Positions 36,426 to 44,647 of a stretch of DNA of 64,000 nt are shown one piece after another; position 1 is the stretch's first letter, and the number at the start of each line of letters is the position of its first letter. The notes beneath the pieces were generated by a model that ran no database searches, was not told where the DNA came from, and was given only the letters and a program-made list of their open reading frames with translations. Made by a program: the position numbers and the translations under genes. Location of the stretch: the NCBI RefSeq assembly GCF_003865345.1, contig NZ_RMVE01000001.1:930001-994000 (forward strand). Direction: 5' to 3'. Source of the DNA: Nonlabens xiamenensis (GTDB lineage Bacteria > Bacteroidota > Bacteroidia > Flavobacteriales > Flavobacteriaceae).

Positions 36426-37108
36426 AATACTTCTTCATTGTGATCTTCATGATAACTACAGGCTTGCAAGCCCAGGAAATATCGACCCTTACTGGTCAAT
36501 CTTCCAATCCTGAAAATTTGCTTGAACCTAAGGCACAGAAAGCTTTTGAACAGATGAAAGCAGCAGCTTTAAAAGATGGAATTAAGATCCAAATTGTGTC
36601 TGGTTATCGCAGCTTTGACCGTCAAGCTGCCATCTGGAAGCGTAAATATAAAAAATACGAATCCCAAGGATTGGGTCCAGATTCCATTTTCGATAAAATC
36701 GTGGAATATAGCACGGTTCCAGGTACCTCCAGGCATCATTGGGGAACAGATATCGATATCATAGATGCTGGAGCCGATTATAATGGTGATGTTTTGGTAC
36801 CATCAAAGTTTCATGGGACTGGACCTTTTTGCCGACTGAAGGAATGGATGGAACTGAATGGATCGACCTATGGTTTTGAACTGGTATACACCTTGAATGA
36901 ACAACGCACAGGTTTCAAATATGAGCCCTGGCACTATAGCTTTGCACCGCTTTCGCGAAAGCGATACCAACAATACCTTCAACATATCGACCTGGCCAAT
37001 TTTCTAAGACAACAGAAGATCACCGGAATGGATCAAATCAGTGATCATCGTTTAAAGCGGTATTGGGAGGAACATATCCAGGGAATAAATCCGGAATTAA
37101 AGCACTGA
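36422..37108 (+). CDS. M15-family D-alanyl-D-alanine carboxypeptidase
   Basis: 228 residues with signal MKYFFIVIFMITTGLQAQ. The VanY/DacB-type M15 domain has VSGYRSFDRQAAIWKRK, SRHHWGTDIDI (zinc ligands His and Asp) and YEPWHYSFAP (third ligand His). It trims D-Ala from peptidoglycan stem peptides in the periplasm. A palindrome copy encodes Leu-Ser-Arg-Lys-Arg just after the last zinc ligand. Confidence 0.88.
   Translation: MKYFFIVIFMITTGLQAQEISTLTGQSSNPENLLEPKAQKAFEQMKAAALKDGIKIQIVSGYRSFDRQAAIWKRKYKKYESQGLGPDSIFDKIVEYSTVPGTSRHHWGTDIDIIDAGADYNGDVLVPSKFHGTGPFCRLKEWMELNGSTYGFELVYTLNEQRTGFKYEPWHYSFAPLSRKRYQQYLQHIDLANFLRQQKITGMDQISDHRLKRYWEEHIQGINPELKH
36948..36963. repeat. Iterated palindrome CGCTTTCGCGAAAGCG, copy 9
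   Basis: Perfect 16-mer in the M15 peptidase gene, read as LSRKR a few codons after the last metal ligand. Confidence 0.95.
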
Positions 37109-37141
37109 TTTGCTTAAATTAGTCTTTTGTAAAACCAAACC

Positions 37142-37909
37142 ATGAAACGCGGAGCAGGAAAAATTAGATTATTTATCGGACTCGCTATTGTACTGTTTGC
37201 CGTCGTCAAATATTGCTCTAGCGCATCTACCAATGAGCATACTGGCGAGACACAATACATAGATTTGACAGTCCAAGAGGAAATCGCTTTGGGGCTTCAG
37301 GCGGCTCCCAGCATGATCGAACAACATGGAGGGCTTTATTCCAATCAAGAATATCAGGATCTGGTTGATGAGGTGGGAATGAAATTGGTCAATAGCAGTA
37401 TCGCCAGAGAAACTGAATACAAGTTTGAATTTCACCTGCTTGCCGATGAACGTACTATCAATGCTTTTGCCTTGCCAGGAGGCCAATGCTTTATTACCAT
37501 GGCCTTGTTTTCACAATTAGAAAATGTTGATCAGCTAGCAGGAGTCTTGGGACATGAAATCGGTCACGTCATTGCCAAACACAGCGCAGCACGTATCAGT
37601 CAGCAAAGTCTTTCTAACGGTGTCGTAACCGGAGTAAGTGTAGGTGTAGAAGGAGCAGGTCAGGCCGCGGCAGCCGTGACCCAAATGATCAACATGAAAT
37701 ACGGGAGAGATGATGAGTTGCAAAGTGATGACCTGGGAGTTAAAATGATGCTGGATGCTGGGTACGAGCCTGAAGCGCTGATTGGTGTTATGCAGATCCT
37801 TAAATCTGCGGCTGGTCCTAATCGCACACCCGAATTCCAGAGTACCCACCCTGATCCGGATAATCGCATCGAACGCATCAAGGAATCTATTCAAAAATAT
37901 CGTGGCTAG
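37142..37909 (+). CDS. M48-family metalloprotease
   Basis: 255 residues, with an N-terminal membrane/signal helix (LFIGLAIVLFAVVKYCS). Zinc site HEIGHVIAKH at 138-147 (His138, Glu139, His142), third ligand in GRDDELQSDDLGVKMM. Loiderman/BepA-like periplasmic proteases of this size take part in outer-membrane quality control. The end STHPDPDNRIERIKE is also typical. Confidence 0.9.
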   Translation: MKRGAGKIRLFIGLAIVLFAVVKYCSSASTNEHTGETQYIDLTVQEEIALGLQAAPSMIEQHGGLYSNQEYQDLVDEVGMKLVNSSIARETEYKFEFHLLADERTINAFALPGGQCFITMALFSQLENVDQLAGVLGHEIGHVIAKHSAARISQQSLSNGVVTGVSVGVEGAGQAAAAVTQMINMKYGRDDELQSDDLGVKMMLDAGYEPEALIGVMQILKSAAGPNRTPEFQSTHPDPDNRIERIKESIQKYRG

Positions 37910-37952
37910 ATTATTGTAAATATTGTAGCTTATAACGCCCCATTTTTAATTT

Positions 37953-39608
37953 ATGAACAAAAAAATAATTCTTTTGCTCATCCTATTCGGTATGGTAGGT
38001 CAGGTGGAAGCACAATTACTCAGAGACCGTCAGCAATTTGATCGGCAGGACAGTCTGCGCGGATCCATAACACCAGAACGCGCTTGGTGGGATCTTAAAT
38101 ACTATGATCTTGATGTCCAAGTTTGGCCTGAAAAGAAATACATTAAAGGTAGCAACACCATTTCTTATACCGTAATCAAGCCTTATAACACCATGCAAAT
38201 TGACCTGCAGGCACCCATGGAAATGACCAAGGTGGTTCAAAACGGCAATGAACTCCAGTACCGTCGCGAGGGAAATGTTTATTTCATTGAAATGGCAAAT
38301 CCTCAACCTCAAGGAGCAGAAATGGAGTTGACTATAGATTTCCAAGGACATCCACGAGAGGCCAAAAATGCGCCTTGGGATGGTGGTTTTTCATGGAAAA
38401 AAGATAGTCAGGGGAACCATTTTATTGCCACCTCCAATCAAGGGTTGGGAGCAAGTGTTTGGTGGCCCTGTAAAGATCATATGTATCAGGAACCTGAAGG
38501 AATGCGCATTGGTGTCAGGGTGCCTTCAGACTTGATGAATGTGTCCAACGGTCGGTTAGTAGATACCCAAGAACACAAGGACGACACCACCACTTATGTT
38601 TGGGAAGTCAAGAACCCTATTAACAATTACGGTGTCAACATCAATATTGGGAATTATGCCCATTTCTCTGAAGTTTATCCGGGAGAGGCAGGAGACCTTG
38701 ATATGGATTATTACGTGTTGGAGCATCATCTGGAAAAAGCTAAAAAACACTTTACCGATGCAGGTAGAATGATGAAAGCATTTGAACATTGGTTTGGGCC
38801 ATATCCTTTTTATGAGGATAGCTTTAAATTAGTGGAAGTACCCTATTTAGGGATGGAGCATCAGAGCTCGGTGACTTACGGAAATAAATTCCGGAAGGGC
38901 TATTTGGGAATGGATCTATCAGACACTGGTTGGGGGCTGAAATTTGATTTTATTATTATCCATGAAGCAGGCCATGAATGGTTTGCCAATAGCATTACCA
39001 ATCAAGATATCGCCGATATGTGGATCCATGAAAGCTTCACCGCTTATGCTGAAAATTTATTCTTGGATTATTATTATGGTCAAGAAGCCAGCGCGGCCTA
39101 TGTAATTGGGACCCGCACTAATATTGAAAATGACAGACCTATCATTGGTCTTTACGATGTCAACCATGAGGGCAGTGGAGATATGTACTATAAGGGTGCC
39201 AACATGATTCACATGATCAGACAACTCGTAAATGACGATGACAAATGGCGTCGAATATTAAGAGAGATGAACCTAAAGTTCCGTCATCAGATTGTGACAA
39301 CCCAAGAAATTGAAGGCTTTTTATCTGAGGCTACGGGTATGGAACTGGATGCCTTTTTTGATCAATATTTACGCGATGTACGCATTCCTGTTTTGGAATA
39401 TCATTTGAAGGGTGGAATATTGCAATATCGATGGAACAATGTGGTAGATGGATTCAAAATGCCGGTTGAATTAATAGGGGTGGGCGAGTCACACTGGATT
39501 TATCCGACTACTGAAACCCAATCGATTAAACTAACAAAGAGCCTTGTTGAAGTCAAAGTGGATCCGGATTATTACGTGACAACCAGTAAATCAACCGAAA
39601 AACTCTAG
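37953..39608 (+). CDS. M1-family metallopeptidase
   Basis: 551 residues with signal peptide MNKKIILLLILFGMVGQVEAQ. The N-terminal beta domain ends with WWPCKDHMYQEP; the active site is IIHEAGHEWFA (His337, Glu338, His341) and the third ligand is in WIHESFTAYAENL. A GMEHQSSVTYG block corresponds to the GAMEN-type exopeptidase loop. It is a shorter relative of the other M1 enzyme in the window and shares little local sequence with it. Exported, probably periplasmic or lipid-free surface. Confidence 0.93.
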   Translation: MNKKIILLLILFGMVGQVEAQLLRDRQQFDRQDSLRGSITPERAWWDLKYYDLDVQVWPEKKYIKGSNTISYTVIKPYNTMQIDLQAPMEMTKVVQNGNELQYRREGNVYFIEMANPQPQGAEMELTIDFQGHPREAKNAPWDGGFSWKKDSQGNHFIATSNQGLGASVWWPCKDHMYQEPEGMRIGVRVPSDLMNVSNGRLVDTQEHKDDTTTYVWEVKNPINNYGVNINIGNYAHFSEVYPGEAGDLDMDYYVLEHHLEKAKKHFTDAGRMMKAFEHWFGPYPFYEDSFKLVEVPYLGMEHQSSVTYGNKFRKGYLGMDLSDTGWGLKFDFIIIHEAGHEWFANSITNQDIADMWIHESFTAYAENLFLDYYYGQEASAAYVIGTRTNIENDRPIIGLYDVNHEGSGDMYYKGANMIHMIRQLVNDDDKWRRILREMNLKFRHQIVTTQEIEGFLSEATGMELDAFFDQYLRDVRIPVLEYHLKGGILQYRWNNVVDGFKMPVELIGVGESHWIYPTTETQSIKLTKSLVEVKVDPDYYVTTSKSTEKL

Positions 39609-39617
39609 TGATTACAT

Positions 39618-40004
39618 ATGCAATATGCCAACCTTCCCCAGCGAGTGAAAGCGCTGGTAGTCGATCAGATCATTCTGATCGCTTTGCTTTATATGACCTC
39701 AGAATTTTTAAGTACAATGGAGGATGTGCCTGATTATGTAAGATTGGGGCTGTTTATATCCTATTTTCTGCTATACGAACCGATTTTTCTCAGCCTATTT
39801 AAAGGGACGGTAGGTCATATGTTCATCAACATCAAAGTGACCCGACAAAATGATGACCAGCAGGCCATTCCATTGCACAAAGCGGCGATTCGTACGCTGT
39901 TAAAATTGTTGTTGGGTTGGGTTTCACTGCTTACGATCAGTGGTAGTGATCGCAAACAAGCCATTCACGACAGTGTTGCAGGTTCTGTGGTGCTGGAAGG
40001 ATAA
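39618..40004 (+). CDS. RDD-family membrane protein
   Basis: 128 residues with three membrane helices: ALVVDQIILIALLYM with the first Asp after RVK, FISYFLLYEPIFLSLF, and the last around LLKLLLGWVSLLTI. GTVGHMFINIKV and KQAIHDSVAGSVVL are RDD markers. Role unknown. Its last 40 bases overlap the convergent epimerase gene. Confidence 0.88.
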   Translation: MQYANLPQRVKALVVDQIILIALLYMTSEFLSTMEDVPDYVRLGLFISYFLLYEPIFLSLFKGTVGHMFINIKVTRQNDDQQAIPLHKAAIRTLLKLLLGWVSLLTISGSDRKQAIHDSVAGSVVLEG

Positions 40005-40918
40005 ACTAGTACTTTCAAGGCACCTTCCAACTTGGGGTGCTCAAACTTGAAGCCATCCTTCAACAAGCGCTCGGGATATACATTCCGACTTTTTAAAACC
40101 AGCTCGGACTCTGTACGCATTAAGACACACCCCAATTCTATCAGCCATTTAGGTTGGGGAATTCCTATTCCGATACCCATTTGACTTCTTAGGGCTTGCA
40201 TAAATTCTTTATTTGTCACAGGTTCAAGCGCAGTCAGATTAACTGGACCTTCAAGCGTGCCGCTTATCAAATGGTCTACTCCCTTACAAAAATCTACCAG
40301 GTGTATCCAACTGAGCATTTGTCTTCCGTTACCTTGTTGACCGCCCAGTCCACATCGCACTATACTTTTTAATTTAGGGAAGGCTCCTCCTGTATTCCCC
40401 AACACGATGGAAGTGCGCAGCGCAACTTTTCGCGTTTCTTTCCAGGACTTGGAAAAGAATTCGTTCTCCCAACTTTTGGCCACATTCATGGAGAAGTCAT
40501 CGCCTATGATTCCATTGGACTCCGTGTTCAATCGAGTTTCAGAATGAATATATATGGTGGCTGTACTTGAATTAATAAAACATCCAGGTTTTTTGGTTGC
40601 CTGATCCATTGCAAGATTGAGCACTTTAGTACTTAGAATCCGGGAATCCAAAATTGCTTTCCTATTATTGGATGAATAGCGACAGTCTACTGATTTTCCT
40701 GAAAGATTGATCAGTGCTTCAGCACCTTCAAGCTGTTGGACCCACGGCCCTATGTTTTTTCCGTCCCAATGTACATGTAGGATGTCGTTGTTAGGTGAGG
40801 ATGTTGATGGTTTTCGCTTTCGCGAAAGCATAATTATCCTGTATCCCTTCTTATTAAAATATTTGCTTAAGGCGGTTCCCAAGAAACCGGAACCGCCAGC
40901 TATAACAATTGTTTTCAT
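39965..40918 (-). CDS. TIGR01777-family NAD(P)-dependent epimerase (YfcH-like)
   Basis: 317 residues, extended SDR fold. NAD(P)-binding GGSGFLGTALSKYF at the N-terminus, ALINLSGKSVDCRY and SWENEF in the middle, and the SulA-like DUF1731 end. The function of this family is not established. It is last in the gbsR-mem-mem-epimerase run (two bases after the previous gene) and hence probably controlled by GbsR. The iterated palindrome encodes Leu-Ser-Arg-Lys-Arg directly after the second beta strand. Confidence 0.88.
   Translation of the reverse strand: MKTIVIAGGSGFLGTALSKYFNKKGYRIIMLSRKRKPSTSSPNNDILHVHWDGKNIGPWVQQLEGAEALINLSGKSVDCRYSSNNRKAILDSRILSTKVLNLAMDQATKKPGCFINSSTATIYIHSETRLNTESNGIIGDDFSMNVAKSWENEFFSKSWKETRKVALRTSIVLGNTGGAFPKLKSIVRCGLGGQQGNGRQMLSWIHLVDFCKGVDHLISGTLEGPVNLTALEPVTNKEFMQALRSQMGIGIGIPQPKWLIELGCVLMRTESELVLKSRNVYPERLLKDGFKFEHPKLEGALKVLVYPSSTTEPATLS
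40816..40829. repeat. Iterated palindrome, copy 10 (14-bp core)
   Basis: GCTTTCGCGAAAGC in the epimerase gene, read as LSRKR (minus strand). Confidence 0.92.
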
Positions 40919-40919
40919 C

Positions 40920-41327
40920 TTAGGCTTGGGGACGTTTTATGATCACTTCACGCTGGATTTGCTTTTTGTGCGAATTTTTACTGCGCTTTCTTCCTCGGAA
41001 AAAGAGTAGAAGATTAAAAAATAGCATGATTCCTAAATAGATGGAGAAACCACCTATCTTGCTGCTTAATATCTCGATGAGGTGTTGGTAGGTATTTTCA
41101 AAACGACCGCTAATTTCTAGGATCCACAGTCCAAACCCTAAATTAAGCAGATAAAATCCAACCTCAAAGAGTTTGTTGGTAGATTGGGCAATATCCTCCC
41201 TGCCATGAAAGATATCTAGCATGAATATCTTCCCGTTTTTAAAGAGCGTGCGTGAGACAAAAAAGGTCATGCATAGAATAACAGGTAAATAGATAAGGTA
41301 ACCAATTAGAATTTTTGAAATTTCCAT
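40920..41327 (-). CDS. Small membrane protein, paralogue of its upstream neighbour
   Basis: 135 residues with about three to four membrane helices and a basic tail (RGRKRSKNSHKKQIQREV). The segment NGKIFMLDIFHG...NKLFEVGFYLLNLGFGLWIL lines up with NGHVFIHALIP...NRLLLVGYYLVNLGYAIYII of the neighbouring 117-residue protein, so the two arose by tandem duplication. No named family recognised. By operon it belongs to the GbsR-controlled set. Confidence 0.8.
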   Translation of the reverse strand: MEISKILIGYLIYLPVILCMTFFVSRTLFKNGKIFMLDIFHGREDIAQSTNKLFEVGFYLLNLGFGLWILEISGRFENTYQHLIEILSSKIGGFSIYLGIMLFFNLLLFFRGRKRSKNSHKKQIQREVIIKRPQA

Positions 41328-41330
41328 AAT

Positions 41331-41684
41331 TTAAGATTTAAAAGATTGATAAGGTTTTAAAAACAACCGCAAAGCGGCGATGTTGACATAATGAAGCAAT
41401 CCCAGCATTAAGATGATTTGAGATAAATGACGGGCAAGACTTTCGGCTGCTGTGCGCCAATCTTGTAATTGCTCCCATTCTGAAATGATATAAATAGCAT
41501 AACCTAAGTTGACCAGATAATAGCCTACCAACAGCAACCTATTGATTTGATGATTGAGGTCTGGGGAAGCTGGTATCAAAGCATGTATAAAAACATGACC
41601 GTTCCGGTAGCACAGATGTCCCACGTATAGAATGACAGAGCATACCAAAAGAAAATAAAAGCTATAGGAAACCAGGTTGTACAT
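41331..41684 (-). CDS. Small membrane protein, first of tandem pair
   Basis: 117 residues, about four membrane helices (FYFLLVCSVILYVGHLCY, LLLVGYYLVNLGYAIYII, LSQIILMLGLLHYVNIAAL). Three bases separate it from the paralogous gene downstream. An inverted-repeat operator lies in its 56-base leader, between it and gbsR. Function unknown. Confidence 0.8.
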   Translation of the reverse strand: MYNLVSYSFYFLLVCSVILYVGHLCYRNGHVFIHALIPASPDLNHQINRLLLVGYYLVNLGYAIYIISEWEQLQDWRTAAESLARHLSQIILMLGLLHYVNIAALRLFLKPYQSFKS

Positions 41685-41697
41685 AATTTTTGTTTTT

Positions 41698-41723
41698 AAA
41701 CTTTCAATAAAAAATGAAAGTTT
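41698..41723. promoter_or_regulatory. Inverted-repeat operator 1 (GbsR candidate)
   Basis: AAACTTTCA (41698-41706), eight-base spacer, TGAAAGTTT (41715-41723): a perfect 9-bp inverted repeat right upstream of the first membrane-protein gene. A near-identical site lies in front of gbsR, so this is likely the binding site of the regulator. Confidence 0.65.
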
Positions 41724-41740
41724 GTTACAAATAAAAAAGA

Positions 41741-42247
41741 TCAGGACAATGCTTTGATCAATTTTTTCATATAGTTGTTATTGTTGATTTTAGTCATAAG
41801 GTTGGTTAGATTTTCCATTTGATGGACAAAGTCTGCCAGATCTTTTAGCAACTCTTGAAAATGTTTAATTTCTTCCGGGTTACCTTTAAATTGAGTGCTG
41901 ATCAATTGCTGAAGTAATCTACGTACCGGTTCCAGTTCCCTGCGTTTTCTTTCCTCCATGATGTGCTGCGCGATGGAGTGTACGTCATGATCGGCCACAA
42001 AAAATTCTTTACGCTCACCTAGAATGGTTTCCTTCCTGACCAATTTCCAGTTGATGAGTTCACGCAAGTTGGTATTGACATTCCCTCTACTCAGCTGTAT
42101 TCTTTCCATGATTTCATCGGTGCTCAATCCTTCTGGTGTACTGAGCAACAAGGCGTGGATCTGTGCCATACTCTTGTTGATTCCCCATGAACTTCCCAGA
42201 GATCCCCATGCCTGAATAAACTTATGTCGTCCTTCTTCCAATTGCAT
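41741..42247 (-). CDS. GbsR/MarR-family transcriptional regulator
   Basis: 168 residues. Winged helix-turn-helix near residues 30-75: MAQIHALLLSTPEGLSTDEI, then IQLSRGNVNTNLRELINWKL as recognition helix and the wing RKETILGERKEFF. The C-terminal coiled coil (MEERKRRELEPVRRLLQQL) should dimerise it. GbsR-type regulators are usually repressors. The TACATTTG -7 box ends only a few bases from the ATG, so the mRNA may be leaderless. An inverted repeat in front fits autoregulation. Confidence 0.88.
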   Translation of the reverse strand: MQLEEGRHKFIQAWGSLGSSWGINKSMAQIHALLLSTPEGLSTDEIMERIQLSRGNVNTNLRELINWKLVRKETILGERKEFFVADHDVHSIAQHIMEERKRRELEPVRRLLQQLISTQFKGNPEEIKHFQELLKDLADFVHQMENLTNLMTKINNNNYMKKLIKALS

Positions 42248-42251
42248 GGGA

Positions 42252-42259
42252 CAAATGTA
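42252..42259 (-). promoter_or_regulatory. -7 element of gbsR
   Basis: The minus strand reads TACATTTG, exact TAnnTTTG, 5 bases before the ATG. The operator-like inverted repeat covers the -33 region. Confidence 0.55.
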
Positions 42260-42271
42260 TGAAATATTATT

Positions 42272-42297
42272 AAACTTTCAGAAATTATTGAAAATTA
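42272..42297. promoter_or_regulatory. Inverted-repeat operator 2 (GbsR candidate)
   Basis: AAACTTTCA (42272-42280), eight bases, TGAAAATTA (42289-42297): same left arm and same spacer length as operator 1, two mismatches in the right arm. Covers the -33 region of the gbsR promoter. Confidence 0.6.
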
Positions 42298-42371
42298 ATT
42301 TTAATCAATCCTTCAATTGCTTTGAAGTGCCTATTTAAATAGCTGGTTGATAAGGGATAAACAGATTTAAT

Positions 42372-43727
42372 CTATCCAATCAATTCCTGCAATTGATCAA
42401 AATCCAGTCCACCATAATTACCACTGCTCATCAATAACAACGCAGTTTGGTTCAGTTCCTGTTGAAATAACCAAGATTTAAAGTTGGCCGGATCGGTCAT
42501 CACAATAAGGTCATCCCGATCAAAGGCTTGCATGATTTGTTCTGGGGAAACTGGTGCCAATTGTTTGATGGCCACTGCATCGGGGCTGTAAAAAACTACG
42601 GCTAGTTCGGCCGCATCTAAAGCATGCGCATACTCCTTCAAAAATTCAGGATTAAGACTTGAATAGGTATGTAATTCCAGACAGGCAATCAACTTACGTT
42701 CGGCATATTGATGCGCTACTGCCGCTGTGGTAGCCGCTACTTTACTGGGAGAATGGGCAAAATCCTTGTAGATCACACTGGACGCTGACTCTGCTATTTT
42801 TTCCAGACGTTTAGAAGCTCCTTTGAAGCTGGCAATGGCTTCATAGAAATCGTCTTCGTCAACGCCCATGTGTTGGCAGATCCATTTGGCTCCAGCCAGA
42901 TTGCTCAAGTTGTGATTTCCAAAAATTTCGATAGGCATATCTCCTTCTGGGGTGTCCAGATAAGTGGTGCCATCAATGATTTGGTGTTCTGGTGTTGTGT
43001 AGGCATGTTTTCTGGTGGGTTGAGTAGCATTCTCTGCAATTTCCCTGACGGCGGGATCCTCTTCATTATAGACCAAAATACTACCATCTCTCATCAACGC
43101 TACAAATTGCTCGAATTGGCTGAGGTAATTTTGGTAAGTAGGAAATACATTGATATGATCCCAGGCTATACCAGATATCAATGCAATGTTGGGTTCGTAT
43201 AGGTGAAACTTAGGTCGTCGGTCAATCGGACTGGACAAATATTCATCTCCTTCCAACACTATGAATTCGTTTTCATCAGTGAGGTGGACCATGGTATCAA
43301 AGCCTTCCAATTGCGCACCCACCATATAATCCACGTTTTTGTCGTGGTAATGCATGACATGCAATATCATAGAAGTAATGGTGGTCTTTCCGTGGGATCC
43401 ACCTATGACCACTCTAGTTTTATCTTTGGCTTGTTCGTAAAGATATTCTGGGTAAGAATAAATTTTAAGCCCCAATTCCTGTGCGCGGAGCAACTCCGGA
43501 TTATCTTTTTTGGCATGCATGCCTAGGATAACCGCGTCCAGATCAGTCGTGATCTTGTCGGGAAACCAGCCAAAGGCCTCTGGCAGTAATCCGCAATTGT
43601 CCAATCTGGTTTTGCTGGGTTCAAAGATGGTATCGTCGCTACCAGTGACCTTGTAGCCTTTGGCATGTAAGGCCAGAGCCAGATTGTGCATGGCACTACC
43701 ACCGATGGCAATAAAATGTACGCGCAT
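42372..43727 (-). CDS. mpl: Murein peptide ligase (UDP-MurNAc:tripeptide ligase)
   Basis: 451 residues, Mur ligase family. Joins recycled L-Ala-gamma-D-Glu-meso-DAP to UDP-MurNAc. The N-terminal MRVHFIAIGGSAMHNLA differs from MurC and fits Mpl; the ATP loop is VIGGSHGKTTITSM; LEGDEYLSSPIDRRPKF and FGNHNLSNLAGA follow. Implies peptidoglycan recycling. Stands alone, 45 bases from the TPR gene upstream. Confidence 0.92.
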   Translation of the reverse strand: MRVHFIAIGGSAMHNLALALHAKGYKVTGSDDTIFEPSKTRLDNCGLLPEAFGWFPDKITTDLDAVILGMHAKKDNPELLRAQELGLKIYSYPEYLYEQAKDKTRVVIGGSHGKTTITSMILHVMHYHDKNVDYMVGAQLEGFDTMVHLTDENEFIVLEGDEYLSSPIDRRPKFHLYEPNIALISGIAWDHINVFPTYQNYLSQFEQFVALMRDGSILVYNEEDPAVREIAENATQPTRKHAYTTPEHQIIDGTTYLDTPEGDMPIEIFGNHNLSNLAGAKWICQHMGVDEDDFYEAIASFKGASKRLEKIAESASSVIYKDFAHSPSKVAATTAAVAHQYAERKLIACLELHTYSSLNPEFLKEYAHALDAAELAVVFYSPDAVAIKQLAPVSPEQIMQAFDRDDLIVMTDPANFKSWLFQQELNQTALLLMSSGNYGGLDFDQLQELIG

Positions 43728-43772
43728 GACATGAATTTTTAGCGGTTGTGGTAAAACTAAGGAATATTGGGG

Positions 43773-44528
43773 TCAATCACCTACTGCCAACTCGCTTTCC
43801 AGTTGCTCTATCTCTTTTTTTAAAGAAGCTTCTCCATGCGTTTTCGCAGCCTCTCTTAGTACGTCTAGCGCCATTGACTTCTGGTCCAGCTTATCGGCAT
43901 AAACTGCAGCAAGCCTACGGTAAGTGAGCAATGAGCCACCTGTCTCTACTGCCTTGGTGTACGAATTGATCGCCGCCTCGTAATCCTCTTCATACTCATC
44001 TATGAAGCCATGGGCCAAATGTCCATCCACTGGAGATATTTTTAAAAGGTCGTCAGCATAAGATCTACTTTTACTGATCGACCCGCCTACGATTCCAGGT
44101 AATTCACAGTAGAGTTGGGATAGCGCATGTCTGGATTCTATATGGTTAGGATCCAATTTTGCTGCCTTTTTTAAATAATATTTGATATCGTCCAACATGC
44201 CTAGGGCTTTAAATTTTGAAGCTCCCTTGGCATACAGACCCATAGAACCTCCATATTTAAAGTTGTAGTGGGCATCATTGGGTTTTTCTTCTACCAGGAC
44301 TTTGTAATACGACATGGCGGTTTTGAAATCTTTTCTGTGACCAGCAATATCTCCTATGCGTTCGATCACATCCAAATTATTCTTGTCTTGCTCGTACAAT
44401 TTTTCAAAGGCTACCAGTGCCTTCTCGTATTGTTTGTTGCGATATAATTTCTCCGCTTTCGCGAAAGCGGACTGACCGTAAGCAGTAAAGCCCACAAAAA
44501 ATAGCATTCCTAAAAAGACATATCTCAT
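43773..44528 (-). CDS. Secreted tetratricopeptide-repeat protein
   Basis: 251 residues with signal MRYVFLGMLFFVGFTAYGQ. At least five TPR units, for example AEKLYRNKQYEKALVAFEKL, YYLKKAAKLDPNHIESRHAL and EEDYEAAINSYTKAV. The palindrome-encoded Ala-Phe-Ala-Lys-Ala starts the mature protein right behind the signal. Function unknown; probably a periplasmic scaffold. Confidence 0.85.
   Translation of the reverse strand: MRYVFLGMLFFVGFTAYGQSAFAKAEKLYRNKQYEKALVAFEKLYEQDKNNLDVIERIGDIAGHRKDFKTAMSYYKVLVEEKPNDAHYNFKYGGSMGLYAKGASKFKALGMLDDIKYYLKKAAKLDPNHIESRHALSQLYCELPGIVGGSISKSRSYADDLLKISPVDGHLAHGFIDEYEEDYEAAINSYTKAVETGGSLLTYRRLAAVYADKLDQKSMALDVLREAAKTHGEASLKKEIEQLESELAVGD
44454..44469. repeat. Iterated palindrome CGCTTTCGCGAAAGCG, copy 11
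   Basis: Perfect 16-mer at the start of the mature TPR protein, read as AFAKA. Confidence 0.95.
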
Positions 44529-44647
44529 GCTGTAAAAATATCAAAAAGCAAACCAAAATCACACTGGCTCATCGAAATGCAGCTTTTACTCATTATGACC
44601 TCTAGGATTGAAGCTAAGCTTGTACCTTTATTGAAAATGCTTGTCTT

